Source: JBCBCP01 sp039817385 (lineage in GTDB: Bacteria > Pseudomonadota > Alphaproteobacteria > Rhodobacterales > Rhodobacteraceae). From it: DNA of 64,000 nt. Both the position numbers and the translations under genes were made by a program. Where the stretch lies: NCBI GenBank assembly GCA_039817385.1, contig JBCBVY010000007.1:225461-289460 (forward strand), in the 5' to 3' direction. Below, one piece after another: positions 8,193 to 16,202 of this stretch; position 1 is the first letter of the stretch, and each line of letters begins with the position of its first letter. A model generated the notes under the pieces. The model made no database searches and was not told where the DNA came from. It saw only the letters and a program-made list of their open reading frames with translations.

Positions 8193-8954
8193 ATGGCGCG
8201 GCGCAAGAAAATCTACGAAGGCAAGGCCAAGATCCTCTACGAAGGCCCCGAGCCGGGCACACTCGTGCAGTATTTCAAGGACGATGCGACCGCCTTCAAC
8301 GCGCAGAAAAAGGACGTGATCGAGGGCAAGGGCGTGCTGAACAACCGCCTGAGCGAGTTCTTCATGACCGGCCTGAACCAGATCGGTGTGCCGACCCACT
8401 TTATGCGCCGCCTGAACATGCGCGAGCAGCTGGTGCGCGCCTGCGAGATCATTCCGCTTGAGGTGATCGTGCGCAACTACGCCGCCGGCTCCCTGTCGCA
8501 GCGGCTCGGGATCGAGGAGGGCACGCAGCTGCCGCGGCCCATTGTGGAATATTGCTACAAGGACGACAGCCTTGGCGATCCGCTGGTCACCGAAGAGCAT
8601 ATCGCCGCCTTTGGCTGGGCCAGCCAGCAGGACATGGACGACATCCTCGCGCTGTCGCTGCGGGTCAATGATTTCCTGTCGGGCGTGATGCTGGCGGTGG
8701 GGATCAAGCTGGTGGATTTTAAGATCGAGATTGGGCGCGTCTATGACGGCGATTTCCAGCGCCTGATCGTCGCGGACGAGATCAGCCCAGACAGCTGCCG
8801 CCTGTGGGACATTGAGACCGGCCAGAAGCTGGACAAGGACGTCTTTCGCCGCGATCTGGGCAACCTTGCGGATGCCTATACCGAAGTCGCACGGCGCCTT
8901 GGCGTGATGCCGAAGAACGCGACGCCCATTGGCAAGCCGACGTTGATCAACTGA
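8193..8954 (+). CDS. purC: SAICAR synthase (phosphoribosylaminoimidazole-succinocarboxamide synthase)
   Basis: 253 residues, normal length. It catalyses the ATP-dependent joining of aspartate to CAIR in purine synthesis in the cytoplasm. Family landmarks: KKIYEGKAKILYEG at the start, NAQKKDVIEGKGVLNN, EVIVRNYAAGSLSQRLG and LVDFKIEIGR near residue 175. The ATG of MARRKKIYEG is chosen because the 26 codons upstream of it do not fit the family. purS follows, separated by an interspersed hairpin element. Confidence 0.96.
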   Translation: MARRKKIYEGKAKILYEGPEPGTLVQYFKDDATAFNAQKKDVIEGKGVLNNRLSEFFMTGLNQIGVPTHFMRRLNMREQLVRACEIIPLEVIVRNYAAGSLSQRLGIEEGTQLPRPIVEYCYKDDSLGDPLVTEEHIAAFGWASQQDMDDILALSLRVNDFLSGVMLAVGIKLVDFKIEIGRVYDGDFQRLIVADEISPDSCRLWDIETGQKLDKDVFRRDLGNLADAYTEVARRLGVMPKNATPIGKPTLIN

Positions 8955-8974
8955 GCCCTTTGCGCGGGTTTTGA

Positions 8975-9015
8975 GCGCCGGAGCCTCCGGCGGAAGTTTT
9001 TTTGGAACAGAGAAG
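8975..9015 (+). repeat. Interspersed hairpin element, copy 2, possible purC terminator
   Basis: The hairpin GCCGGAG-C-CTCCGGC is followed by a T7 run and TTTTTTGGAACAGAGAAG, identical over 18 bases to the copy before acuI. A stable stem followed by a T run is what an intrinsic terminator looks like, so it may end or attenuate the purC transcript ahead of purS. Confidence 0.6.
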
Positions 9016-9044
9016 AGTGGGGCGCTGAACCCCGGAGATAGATG

Positions 9045-9275
9045 ATGAAAGCCACCGTGACCGTTATGCTGAAAACCGGCGTTCTTGACCCACAGGGCGA
9101 GGCGATCCGCCATGCGCTGGGGGCGCTCGGCTTTGAGGGGGTGGCGGGCGTGCGCCAGGGCAAGCTGATTGAGCTGGATTTGGCCGAGGGCACGACCGAG
9201 GCGCAGGTGACCGAGATGTGCGAAAAGCTGCTCGCCAACACGGTGATCGAAAGCTTCCGGATCGATCTGGGCTAG
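9045..9275 (+). CDS. purS: FGAM synthase subunit PurS
   Basis: 76 residues, the usual size. It is the small subunit that bridges PurL and PurQ in the three-part FGAM synthase. The sequence MKATVTVMLKTGVLDPQGEAIRHALGALGF and the ending LLANTVIESFRIDLG are characteristic. Two ATGs stand in tandem; the second is seven bases from the GGAG ribosome site and gives the usual MKA start. purQ normally follows directly but here lies 4.4 kb downstream behind unrelated genes. Confidence 0.93.
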   Translation: MKATVTVMLKTGVLDPQGEAIRHALGALGFEGVAGVRQGKLIELDLAEGTTEAQVTEMCEKLLANTVIESFRIDLG

Positions 9276-9358
9276 GCCCAACCTGACGACACTTGTCACT
9301 TTGCAGGCCCGCCTGCACGCGCTAGCCTGCCGGTCAATATTCAGACCGGAGGTGTGCC

Positions 9359-11926
9359 ATGCGTATTGGAAGGCTTGCCGTTTATTTGTTGGCCCTGTTT
9401 TGGGCGCTGCCCGGGGCGGCGTTCGAATACCCGCGCCTTGCGGGCGCGAATGACGCCGAATACGCGGCCGCGGCCTCTGGCGATGCCTATGCCGCCTTTT
9501 CCTACGTGCTGCCGGTTCTGAACAAGGACGCGCTGACCGAGGCGGAATGGGCTGACGCGCGGGGCTGGCTTGAATGGATGTATGCGGAGTTCAAGGCCGA
9601 TGGCAGCGTGCACGGCATGGCGGCGACGGCGACCAACCTCGCCAATCGTCTTGTGGTGCGGCAGGATTTCGACGATGCGATCCAGTGGATCCAGGTCTGC
9701 GCCGATCTGGAGGGTGCCGAAGAGGTCGCGCCGCGGGCCTATCTGGGCTGGTGCTACAACATCGGCGGCACGCTGCATGTGCAGATGGCCTTGCCCGAAG
9801 AGGCGCTCACGTGGCATTCCGCGGCGCTCGATATCTTCACGGCGCTTTACGAAGAAACCGGAGAGCACGCGCATCTGGAAAACGCTCTGGATACGCATGG
9901 CAGCCGCACCTATGCGCTCACGCTCATGGCCGCCTATGATGAGGCGGTGGAGCAGCGCAAGGAGGGTCTGCGCCTTGCCATTCAGCACACCGGGCGGGAC
10001 AGCATCTTTACCGCCGCGGGGATGCTGAACCTTGCCACGACGCTTTGGTATGCGGGCCGCTACGAGGAGGCGGACATCTGGTTTGATGCCGGGATGCCGC
10101 TGGCGGAAACGCATTTTCCGCGCTACTCGCTGCTTGACGCGGTGTCGAAGATGAACAACGCGCTTCTGGCCTATGATCTGGGCCAGCTGGAGCGGGCGCG
10201 GACCCTTGCGATGTCCGTTGTGCCCTACCTTGCCGCCTATCCGGAGCTGAGCCTCGAACAGCAGCGCTGGACCTTTCAGGTGCTGCGCAAAGTCGCCGCC
10301 GATCAGGGCGACGTGGACCGCGCGATCCTTTTTGGCAAGATGGCGGTGAACGCCCAGCAGGAGATCCGTTCGCGCAATGCCGGCTTTGCCGATGCGGAGG
10401 TGCAGGCCCTGCGCGACCGCTGGAGCGGGCTGTATAAGGAACTCGCAAGCCTGCTCATTGCAGAGGGCCGCTTTTCCGAGGCGCAGGCGGTGCTGAACAT
10501 GGAAAAGGAGCAGGAGGCGTTCGATTTTCTCAAGCGTGATGCGGGTGCGGTGCTGACCGAAACCCGCGCCGTGCTGACCGATACCGAGCGCAGCGAGGCG
10601 AAGGTGATCCGCGATCTTGCTGCGAAACCCGTCGCCGCAGCGCGCCTTTACGACGCGCTTCTGGCGGAGGCAGGGGACGCGCCCACCGCAGAACAGGACG
10701 CGCAGCTGTTCCTGCTGGACGAGGCGCTGGTCGCCGCCGAAGACGCGTTTCTGGCCAGCGTGGATGACTTCCTTGCGCAGGTCGATGTGGGGGATCGCAA
10801 GGGTTTCGAGGCGGCTTTTGACGCGACCGGCACCTACCAGCGCATTCTGGAGCAAAAAGAACGCCCGACGGCCATCCTGCAACTGGCGGTGCTGGAGGAT
10901 GCGCTGCACCTCTTTCTGACCCTGCCGGGGGCGACGGTGCACGAAACCGTGCCGATCTCGCGCGGCGATCTGCGGGGGCAGGTGTTTGAGGCCCTGAAAG
11001 CCATCGAACGGATCGACCCAGAGGTGGAGGCGCATTTGCAGGGGCTGCACGCAATGCTGCTGGCCCCGGTGAGGGAGGCGCTGGAGGTTGCGGGCACCGA
11101 AGTGATCATGCTGAACGCGGGCGACGTGCTGCGCTACGTGCCTTTTGCGGCGCTGCATGACGGGACGGGGCACGCCGTGCGCGACTTTGCCTTTACCCAA
11201 TACGTGGCGGCGGTGCCCACCGACTTTGCTGTGCCGCCGCGGGACCGGGGCAATGCGGCGGGCTTTGCGGTCACGCGCGCGCATGGCAACTTCTCGGCCC
11301 TGCCCGGGGCGGGGTTCGAGATTGAGGCGCTTTTTGCCGCCAGCGACGGGGAAGGGGTGCTGGACGGTCATACCGGGCTGGATGAAGGCTTTGACGAGGC
11401 CGCGCTGCGCCGGGTGCTGCGGGGCAGCCCGGGCGTTCTGCACATCGCCAGCCATTTTGCCTTGCGCCCGGGGCAGGTGGACGATTCCTTCCTGCTGCTG
11501 GGGGACGGGTCCGAGCTGCCGCTCTCCCGCTTTGGCTCGCGGCGCTTCAACCTCAAGGGCGTGGACCTTCTGACGCTCAGCGCCTGCCAGACGGCGGTGG
11601 GCAGCGGGGACGGCTCCGAGATTGACGGGATTGGCGTGGCGGCCCTGCAAAAGGGGGCAAGCGCGGTGATGGCCTCGCTCTGGCCCGTGGCGGATGCCGC
11701 GACGCCGATCTTGATGCATGACTTCTACGATGGGCTTTATGCACAAGGGCTGGACAAGGCCGAGGCGCTGCGCCGCGCGCAGATCGCGATGCTGGACGGG
11801 GGCGAGACGGCCACGCTGCTGGCCATGCGTGCGGCTGAAGCGCTTGAGCCGCAGGAGGCGCCGCCGCAGGGCTTTGCGCATCCTTACTTTTGGTCAGCGT
11901 TCATCATCATGGGCAACTGGCTCTGA
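9359..11926 (+). CDS. Secreted TPR-CHAT domain protein
   Basis: 855 residues. A signal peptide (MRIGRLAVYLLALFWALPGAAFEYP) points to export. Residues about 60-450 are helical repeats of TPR type (for example AMVxPYLAAYPEL and LASLLIAEGRFSEAQAVLNMEKEQEAFDFL). The C-terminal CHAT peptidase domain (about 590-855) has the expected His in LHIASHF (His699) and Cys in LSACQTAVG (Cys743), followed by GIGVAALQKGASAVMASLWPVAD. It should be a caspase/separase-like cysteine protease, perhaps acting in the periplasm. Substrate and partner are unknown. It lies between purS and purQ. Confidence 0.85.
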   Translation: MRIGRLAVYLLALFWALPGAAFEYPRLAGANDAEYAAAASGDAYAAFSYVLPVLNKDALTEAEWADARGWLEWMYAEFKADGSVHGMAATATNLANRLVVRQDFDDAIQWIQVCADLEGAEEVAPRAYLGWCYNIGGTLHVQMALPEEALTWHSAALDIFTALYEETGEHAHLENALDTHGSRTYALTLMAAYDEAVEQRKEGLRLAIQHTGRDSIFTAAGMLNLATTLWYAGRYEEADIWFDAGMPLAETHFPRYSLLDAVSKMNNALLAYDLGQLERARTLAMSVVPYLAAYPELSLEQQRWTFQVLRKVAADQGDVDRAILFGKMAVNAQQEIRSRNAGFADAEVQALRDRWSGLYKELASLLIAEGRFSEAQAVLNMEKEQEAFDFLKRDAGAVLTETRAVLTDTERSEAKVIRDLAAKPVAAARLYDALLAEAGDAPTAEQDAQLFLLDEALVAAEDAFLASVDDFLAQVDVGDRKGFEAAFDATGTYQRILEQKERPTAILQLAVLEDALHLFLTLPGATVHETVPISRGDLRGQVFEALKAIERIDPEVEAHLQGLHAMLLAPVREALEVAGTEVIMLNAGDVLRYVPFAALHDGTGHAVRDFAFTQYVAAVPTDFAVPPRDRGNAAGFAVTRAHGNFSALPGAGFEIEALFAASDGEGVLDGHTGLDEGFDEAALRRVLRGSPGVLHIASHFALRPGQVDDSFLLLGDGSELPLSRFGSRRFNLKGVDLLTLSACQTAVGSGDGSEIDGIGVAALQKGASAVMASLWPVADAATPILMHDFYDGLYAQGLDKAEALRRAQIAMLDGGETATLLAMRAAEALEPQEAPPQGFAHPYFWSAFIIMGNWL

Positions 11927-12022
11927 CGGCGCGTCGGTGCGGGGCGCGCCTATGTCGCTCCGCGCTCCGATCTGGGGCGCGCGCAGGATTAGTCTTGGCG
12001 CAGACGAAGTTCCGGAGGCTCC

Positions 12023-13066
12023 ATGCGCGCCGCTCACCTAACCGCCTTTCGCGCACCGCTGGCGCTGACCCAGCTGCCCGACCCGGACTGCCCGCCGGAC
12101 GGCGTGGTGATCGAAGTGCTGGCGTGCGGTGTCTGCCGGTCCGACTGGCACGCATGGACCGGGGCGGACCCGGATGTGGCCTTGCCGCATGTGCCCGGGC
12201 ACGAGTTCTGCGGGACGGTTGTGGCCGCCGGGGCAGGTGTGGCGCATTGGGCTGTGGGCGACCGGGTGATCGCGCCGTTTATCCTCGCCTGTGGGCGCTG
12301 CAGCGATTGCCGGGCAGGGCATTCGACCATCTGCGACCATCAAGCGGTGCCGGGGTTCACGATCCCGGGCGCCTTTGCCGAATATGTCGGCATCCCCCAT
12401 GCCGATGCGAACCTGACCCGCCTGCCCGAGGGGATGGACCCGGCGCTTGCCGCTGCGCTGGGCTGCCGGGTGACCACCGCCTGGCACGCGCTGACCGGCC
12501 GCGCGGCGCTTCAGCCCGGGGAATGGCTGGGCGTGTGGGGCGCAGGCGGCATTGGGCTTGCGGCGCTGCTTCTGGGCCGTGCGATGGGCGCACGGGTTGC
12601 GGTCGCGGACGTGGTGCCGGAAAAGCTGGCCTTTGCGCGCAGTCTGGGCGCCGATGTGGCGTTGGACGTGTCGTCGGGCGACGGGGCGGCGCAAATGCGC
12701 GCGGCCACAGGTGGCGGCGTGGATGTCGCGATCGAAGCGCTGGGCCTGCCGATCACGACGGAAAACGCGATGAAAAGCTGCCGCAGGCTGGGCCGCATGG
12801 TGCAGGTCGGGATGCCCGCCGGGGATCATGCGCGGATGGAGCTGCCTTGGGACACGCTCTATTCCGGGCAGCTGGCGATCTTTGGCACCCGCGGGATGCC
12901 CGCGCACCGCTATCCGTCCTTGCTGGACTTCATCGCCGGGACGGGCCTTGACCTTTCGCCCATGATCGCCCGCCGCGTCGGCCTGAGCGATGCAAGCGCG
13001 GAACTCGCGCTGTTCGACGGGCCGGCGCCGCCGGGCGTGGCAGTGATCACGGATTTCACAGCCTGA
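12023..13066 (+). CDS. Zinc-dependent alcohol dehydrogenase family protein
   Basis: 347 residues, medium-chain dehydrogenase type. The catalytic zinc site is seen in CGVCRSDWHAW and GHEFCGTV. The structural zinc cysteines follow in CGRCSDCRAGHSTIC. The NAD(P)-binding turn is GVWGAGGIGLAALLLGRAMGA near residue 173. The substrate is unknown; the family covers many alcohols. It starts 96 bases after the CHAT gene. Confidence 0.88.
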   Translation: MRAAHLTAFRAPLALTQLPDPDCPPDGVVIEVLACGVCRSDWHAWTGADPDVALPHVPGHEFCGTVVAAGAGVAHWAVGDRVIAPFILACGRCSDCRAGHSTICDHQAVPGFTIPGAFAEYVGIPHADANLTRLPEGMDPALAAALGCRVTTAWHALTGRAALQPGEWLGVWGAGGIGLAALLLGRAMGARVAVADVVPEKLAFARSLGADVALDVSSGDGAAQMRAATGGGVDVAIEALGLPITTENAMKSCRRLGRMVQVGMPAGDHARMELPWDTLYSGQLAIFGTRGMPAHRYPSLLDFIAGTGLDLSPMIARRVGLSDASAELALFDGPAPPGVAVITDFTA

Positions 13067-13124
13067 GTTGTAATGCACAGCGTGTTGCGCTATGTGTAGC
13101 AGGGATGAAGTACAGGAGCGCGCC

Positions 13125-13370
13125 ATGTCAGCGACACTGAACATTCGAAATCTAGGCGCAGAGCGCAAAGCGGCGCTGGAGCGTGAGGCGCAACTGCGCA
13201 ACGCCTCCGTTGCGGACGTGGTGCGGGAATACCTGGATGCTGGTCTGAAGGCAGATGCCCGAGCCCGGGCGCAAGCCGAGTGGATCGAGGCTGCGCGCCC
13301 TGGGATCGAGGCGGAGCGCGAGTATATTGAGCGGCACGGGATGCTCCTGGCCGAATACCGCCGCGTTTAG
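13125..13370 (+). CDS. Antitoxin of a CcdAB-type toxin-antitoxin pair
   Basis: 81 residues from the ATG of MSATLNIRNLG, preceded by a GGAG-like ribosome site (caggagcgcc). The N-terminal 45 residues look like a ribbon-helix-helix (FitA/Arc type: LNIRNLGAERKAALEREAQLRNASVADVVREYL). The C-terminal tail EAARPGIEAEREYIERHGMLLAEYRRV has the EYIERHGxxLxEYR pattern of CcdA, the part that binds and neutralises CcdB. An imperfect inverted repeat (TGCACAGCG...CGCTATGTGTA) around 13073-13097 could be its operator. The toxin gene starts six bases downstream. Confidence 0.8.
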   Translation: MSATLNIRNLGAERKAALEREAQLRNASVADVVREYLDAGLKADARARAQAEWIEAARPGIEAEREYIERHGMLLAEYRRV

Positions 13371-13376
13371 CGCCCG

Positions 13377-13673
13377 ATGCAGTGTGACATCTACCGCACG
13401 AGAGCGCGCGGCACGCTCTTGTGCCGGATTCAATCCGATACCGGCGCCGACACGACCGGAATTCTATGCGCGCCCGTCGTGGCGCGCGAGGAATTTGGGC
13501 AGTTGATCCCGAAACTGCACATTCCATTCATGCTCGGAGAAGCGCCTCATCTGGTGATCATGTCGCAACTGGTTGCGGTTCCGGCATTTGAACTCGGCGC
13601 GCCGATTGCGTCTGCGCCGCACCTGCGGGATGAAATCATCGCCGCCGTGGACCTGCTTGTCTCCGGCTTCTGA
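13377..13673 (+). CDS. ccdB: CcdB-family toxin
   Basis: 98 residues, the size of CcdB (about 101). Family features: MQCDIYR at the start, a middle PKLHIPFMLGEAPHLVIMSQLVAVPAFELG, and the ending HLRDEIIAAVDLLVSGF. CcdB poisons DNA gyrase. In the F-plasmid protein the extreme C-terminal residues (Trp-Gly-Ile) contact GyrA; here the end is Ser-Gly-Phe, which is common in chromosomal homologues. It sits downstream of its antitoxin as expected. Confidence 0.85.
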   Translation: MQCDIYRTRARGTLLCRIQSDTGADTTGILCAPVVAREEFGQLIPKLHIPFMLGEAPHLVIMSQLVAVPAFELGAPIASAPHLRDEIIAAVDLLVSGF

Positions 13674-13728
13674 CACTTCCCTTTGCCACACGCGCGGCGT
13701 AAACGGACGGCAGTAAAGGAGCCTGCCC

Positions 13729-14397
13729 ATGAAAGCCGCCGTTCTTGTCTTTCCCGGATCGAACTGTGACCGCGACCTTGCCGTCGCCTTCCGCGCCGCG
13801 GGCGCGGAGGTGGACATGGTCTGGCACAAGGACACAGAACTGCCCGCAGGCGTTGATATCGTCGGCGTGCCGGGCGGCTTTTCCTATGGCGATTACCTGC
13901 GCTGCGGCGCCATCGCGGCCAACTCGCCGATCTGCGGCGCGCTCAAGGCCCATGTGGATCGGGGCGGCTACGCGCTGGGGATTTGCAACGGCTTTCAGGT
14001 GCTGACGGAAACGGGGCTGCTGCCGGGCGCGCTGCTGCGCAACGCGGGGCTGCATTATATCTGCCGGACGGTGGGCCTGCGGGTGGAGACCTCCTCCAGC
14101 ATCTTCACCGAAGGCTACAATGCCGGGGACATGGTCGACATTCCGATCGCGCATCATGACGGCAACTATTTTGCCGATGCGGCCACGCTGGACGCGCTGG
14201 AGGCCGAGGACCGCGTCGCCTTCCGCTACACGGACAACCCCAACGGCGCGCAGCGGGACATCGCGGGCATCCTATCGGAAAACCGGCGCGTGCTGGGGAT
14301 GATGCCCCACCCCGAACGGGCGGCGGATATCGGCCACGGCGGCACGGACGGGGCGGCGCTTTTCCGCGCGTGCGCGGGGGCGCTGACGGCGGCGTGA
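13729..14397 (+). CDS. purQ: FGAM synthase glutaminase subunit PurQ
   Basis: 222 residues, normal length. A class I glutamine amidotransferase that supplies ammonia to PurL. The start MKAAVLVFPGSNCDRDL, the GFSYGDYLRCGAIAA oxyanion region, the nucleophile elbow GICNGFQVL (Cys near residue 86) and the His/Glu pair in MMPHPERA are all present. A GGAG ribosome site lies upstream. purL is not in the window. Confidence 0.95.
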   Translation: MKAAVLVFPGSNCDRDLAVAFRAAGAEVDMVWHKDTELPAGVDIVGVPGGFSYGDYLRCGAIAANSPICGALKAHVDRGGYALGICNGFQVLTETGLLPGALLRNAGLHYICRTVGLRVETSSSIFTEGYNAGDMVDIPIAHHDGNYFADAATLDALEAEDRVAFRYTDNPNGAQRDIAGILSENRRVLGMMPHPERAADIGHGGTDGAALFRACAGALTAA

Positions 14398-14432
14398 CTT
14401 TTCAAGGCGCCCCGCGCGCCGTAGGTTAAGCC

Positions 14433-16196
14433 ATGATGGCGAGTGGCTCCAACCTCTTTGCAGCGCATACAATCAGCTGGCGCATGCGCGTGGCGTTGCT
14501 GCTGCTGTTTGTGCTTGCGCTGGCAACAGTCTGGTTCACCAACCGCCTGCTGACCGACCGCTTTACCGAGACGACCCGCAACCGGGCGGAACTGCGCCTG
14601 ACGCTCTATTCGGGCAACCTGCAGGCCGAGATCCGGCAGGCGCAAATCGTCCCGCAGCTTCTGGCGCGCGACCCGACGCTGATCGGCGCGCTCAATTCCG
14701 GCGACTACTCTCAATCCACCCAGCGCCTTTTGTCCTTTGTCGAAGAGATCGGCGCGGCCTCGCTGCAACTGCTGGATGGGGGCGGGCGCACAGTTGCGGC
14801 CACCGACCGGAACACGCTGGGCACGTTGCACCGGTCCGAGCAGTACTTCCTTAGCGCATTCCGCAGCGCCTCTACCATCTTTTCTGTGATTGAGCGCGAG
14901 GCGGGCGGCTACCGGTTCTTTTACTCACGCCGGGTGCAGTCGGGCGGGGAGACGCTTGGCGTGATCGTGGTTGAGGTTGATCTGCGCAAGTTTGAACGCG
15001 CCTGGGCCGGGATTTCAGACGCGGTTCTGGTCACCGACAGCACCGGCGTGATCATCCTCGCCACCGAGCCGCGATGGCGCGGGCGGCTTGAAGCCGAAGC
15101 GCTCGCCCGGCAAGACCCGCAAAGCGCAATCGAACGGGCCATTCGCGCCACAGCCGACTGGACGGCGCTGCCCCCCGATGCCTACCTGCAAGGCGAAGCG
15201 GTCATGCGGCTGGAACAGGCGATCCCGTTCCGGGGCTGGCGCATCGCGTCCTATACCACCTATGCCTCCGTCCGGGAGCGGGTGAACGGGGTGCTTGCGC
15301 TTGAAATCATGGGCTTTGCGATCCTCCTGGCGCTGGCCTTCTACATCCTGAACCGCCGCTCGGCTGGCCGCGCGGTCCTGTTTCAACGCGAAAGCGCTGA
15401 GCTTCGTGCGCTGAACGCGCGTCTGCAACGCGAAATCGCGGAGCGCGAGCGGATGCAGGAAAACCTCGCCGTGGCCGAACAGACGCTGGAGCAATCCTCC
15501 AAGCTGGCCGCTTTGGGCGAGATGTCGGCGGCGGTCAGTCACGAGCTGAACCAGCCGCTGGCTGCGATGAAGACTTACCTCGCGGGGGCGCGCCTGCTGC
15601 TGAATCGCAACCGTCCAGATGAGGCGCTGTCTTCGTTTGGCCGGATCGACGATCTGATCGAGCGGATGGGCGCGATCACCCGGCAGCTCAAATCCTATGC
15701 CCGCAAGGGCGCAGACAGCCTAAGCCCCGTTGACATGAGTGACGCGCTTGCCTCCGCGCTTGCGATGATGGAGCCGCAGCTGCGCCAGCGGCACGTGGAG
15801 ATTAACCGGATCGTCCCGGCCGCCCCGGTGCGTGTGCTGGGCGACCGGATGCGGATCGAGCAGGTGATGGTGAACCTCTTGCGCAACGCCATCGACGCCA
15901 CACGGACAGAGCCGCGCCCGGCGGTCGATCTGATCCTGAGCGCCGGAGAGACGGCGACGCTGACCGTGCGCGACAATGGCCCCGGCATCGATGACCTCGA
16001 TAGCCTCTTCGAGCCCTTCTACACCACCAAACAGCCCGGCGACGGGGTGGGCCTTGGCCTTGCGATCTCTTCTGGGATTGTGGCCGACCTTGGCGGGCGG
16101 CTGACCGCGCGCAATGGCGCGCAGGGCGGGGCGGTCTTTGAAATGCAATTGCCGGTCCTCAGCGAGGATCGCCCGGAAACACAGGCTGCGGAGTAA
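14433..16196 (+). CDS. dctB: DctB-type sensor histidine kinase
   Basis: 587 residues. It has a membrane anchor near residues 15-35, a periplasmic double-PAS-like sensor (about 40-285) with DRNTLGTLHRSEQYFLSAF and GGYRFFYSRRVQSGG, and a second membrane helix near 290-308. A coiled coil, a HisKA domain with the phospho-accepting His in AAVSHELNQPLAAMKTYLAGAR, and a HATPase domain (NLLRNAIDATR, DNGPGIDD, GVGLGLAIS) follow. It senses C4-dicarboxylates in characterised members and phosphorylates DctD. The response regulator starts six bases later. No dctPQM transporter is in the window. Confidence 0.88.
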   Translation: MMASGSNLFAAHTISWRMRVALLLLFVLALATVWFTNRLLTDRFTETTRNRAELRLTLYSGNLQAEIRQAQIVPQLLARDPTLIGALNSGDYSQSTQRLLSFVEEIGAASLQLLDGGGRTVAATDRNTLGTLHRSEQYFLSAFRSASTIFSVIEREAGGYRFFYSRRVQSGGETLGVIVVEVDLRKFERAWAGISDAVLVTDSTGVIILATEPRWRGRLEAEALARQDPQSAIERAIRATADWTALPPDAYLQGEAVMRLEQAIPFRGWRIASYTTYASVRERVNGVLALEIMGFAILLALAFYILNRRSAGRAVLFQRESAELRALNARLQREIAERERMQENLAVAEQTLEQSSKLAALGEMSAAVSHELNQPLAAMKTYLAGARLLLNRNRPDEALSSFGRIDDLIERMGAITRQLKSYARKGADSLSPVDMSDALASALAMMEPQLRQRHVEINRIVPAAPVRVLGDRMRIEQVMVNLLRNAIDATRTEPRPAVDLILSAGETATLTVRDNGPGIDDLDSLFEPFYTTKQPGDGVGLGLAISSGIVADLGGRLTARNGAQGGAVFEMQLPVLSEDRPETQAAE

Positions 16197-16202
16197 GACC
16201 AA

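Noticed and set aside
9341..11881. An 846-codon minus-strand open frame opposite the CHAT gene
   Set aside because: It is an antisense shadow, Arg/His/Gln-rich with no domain, while the plus strand encodes a clear TPR-CHAT protein.
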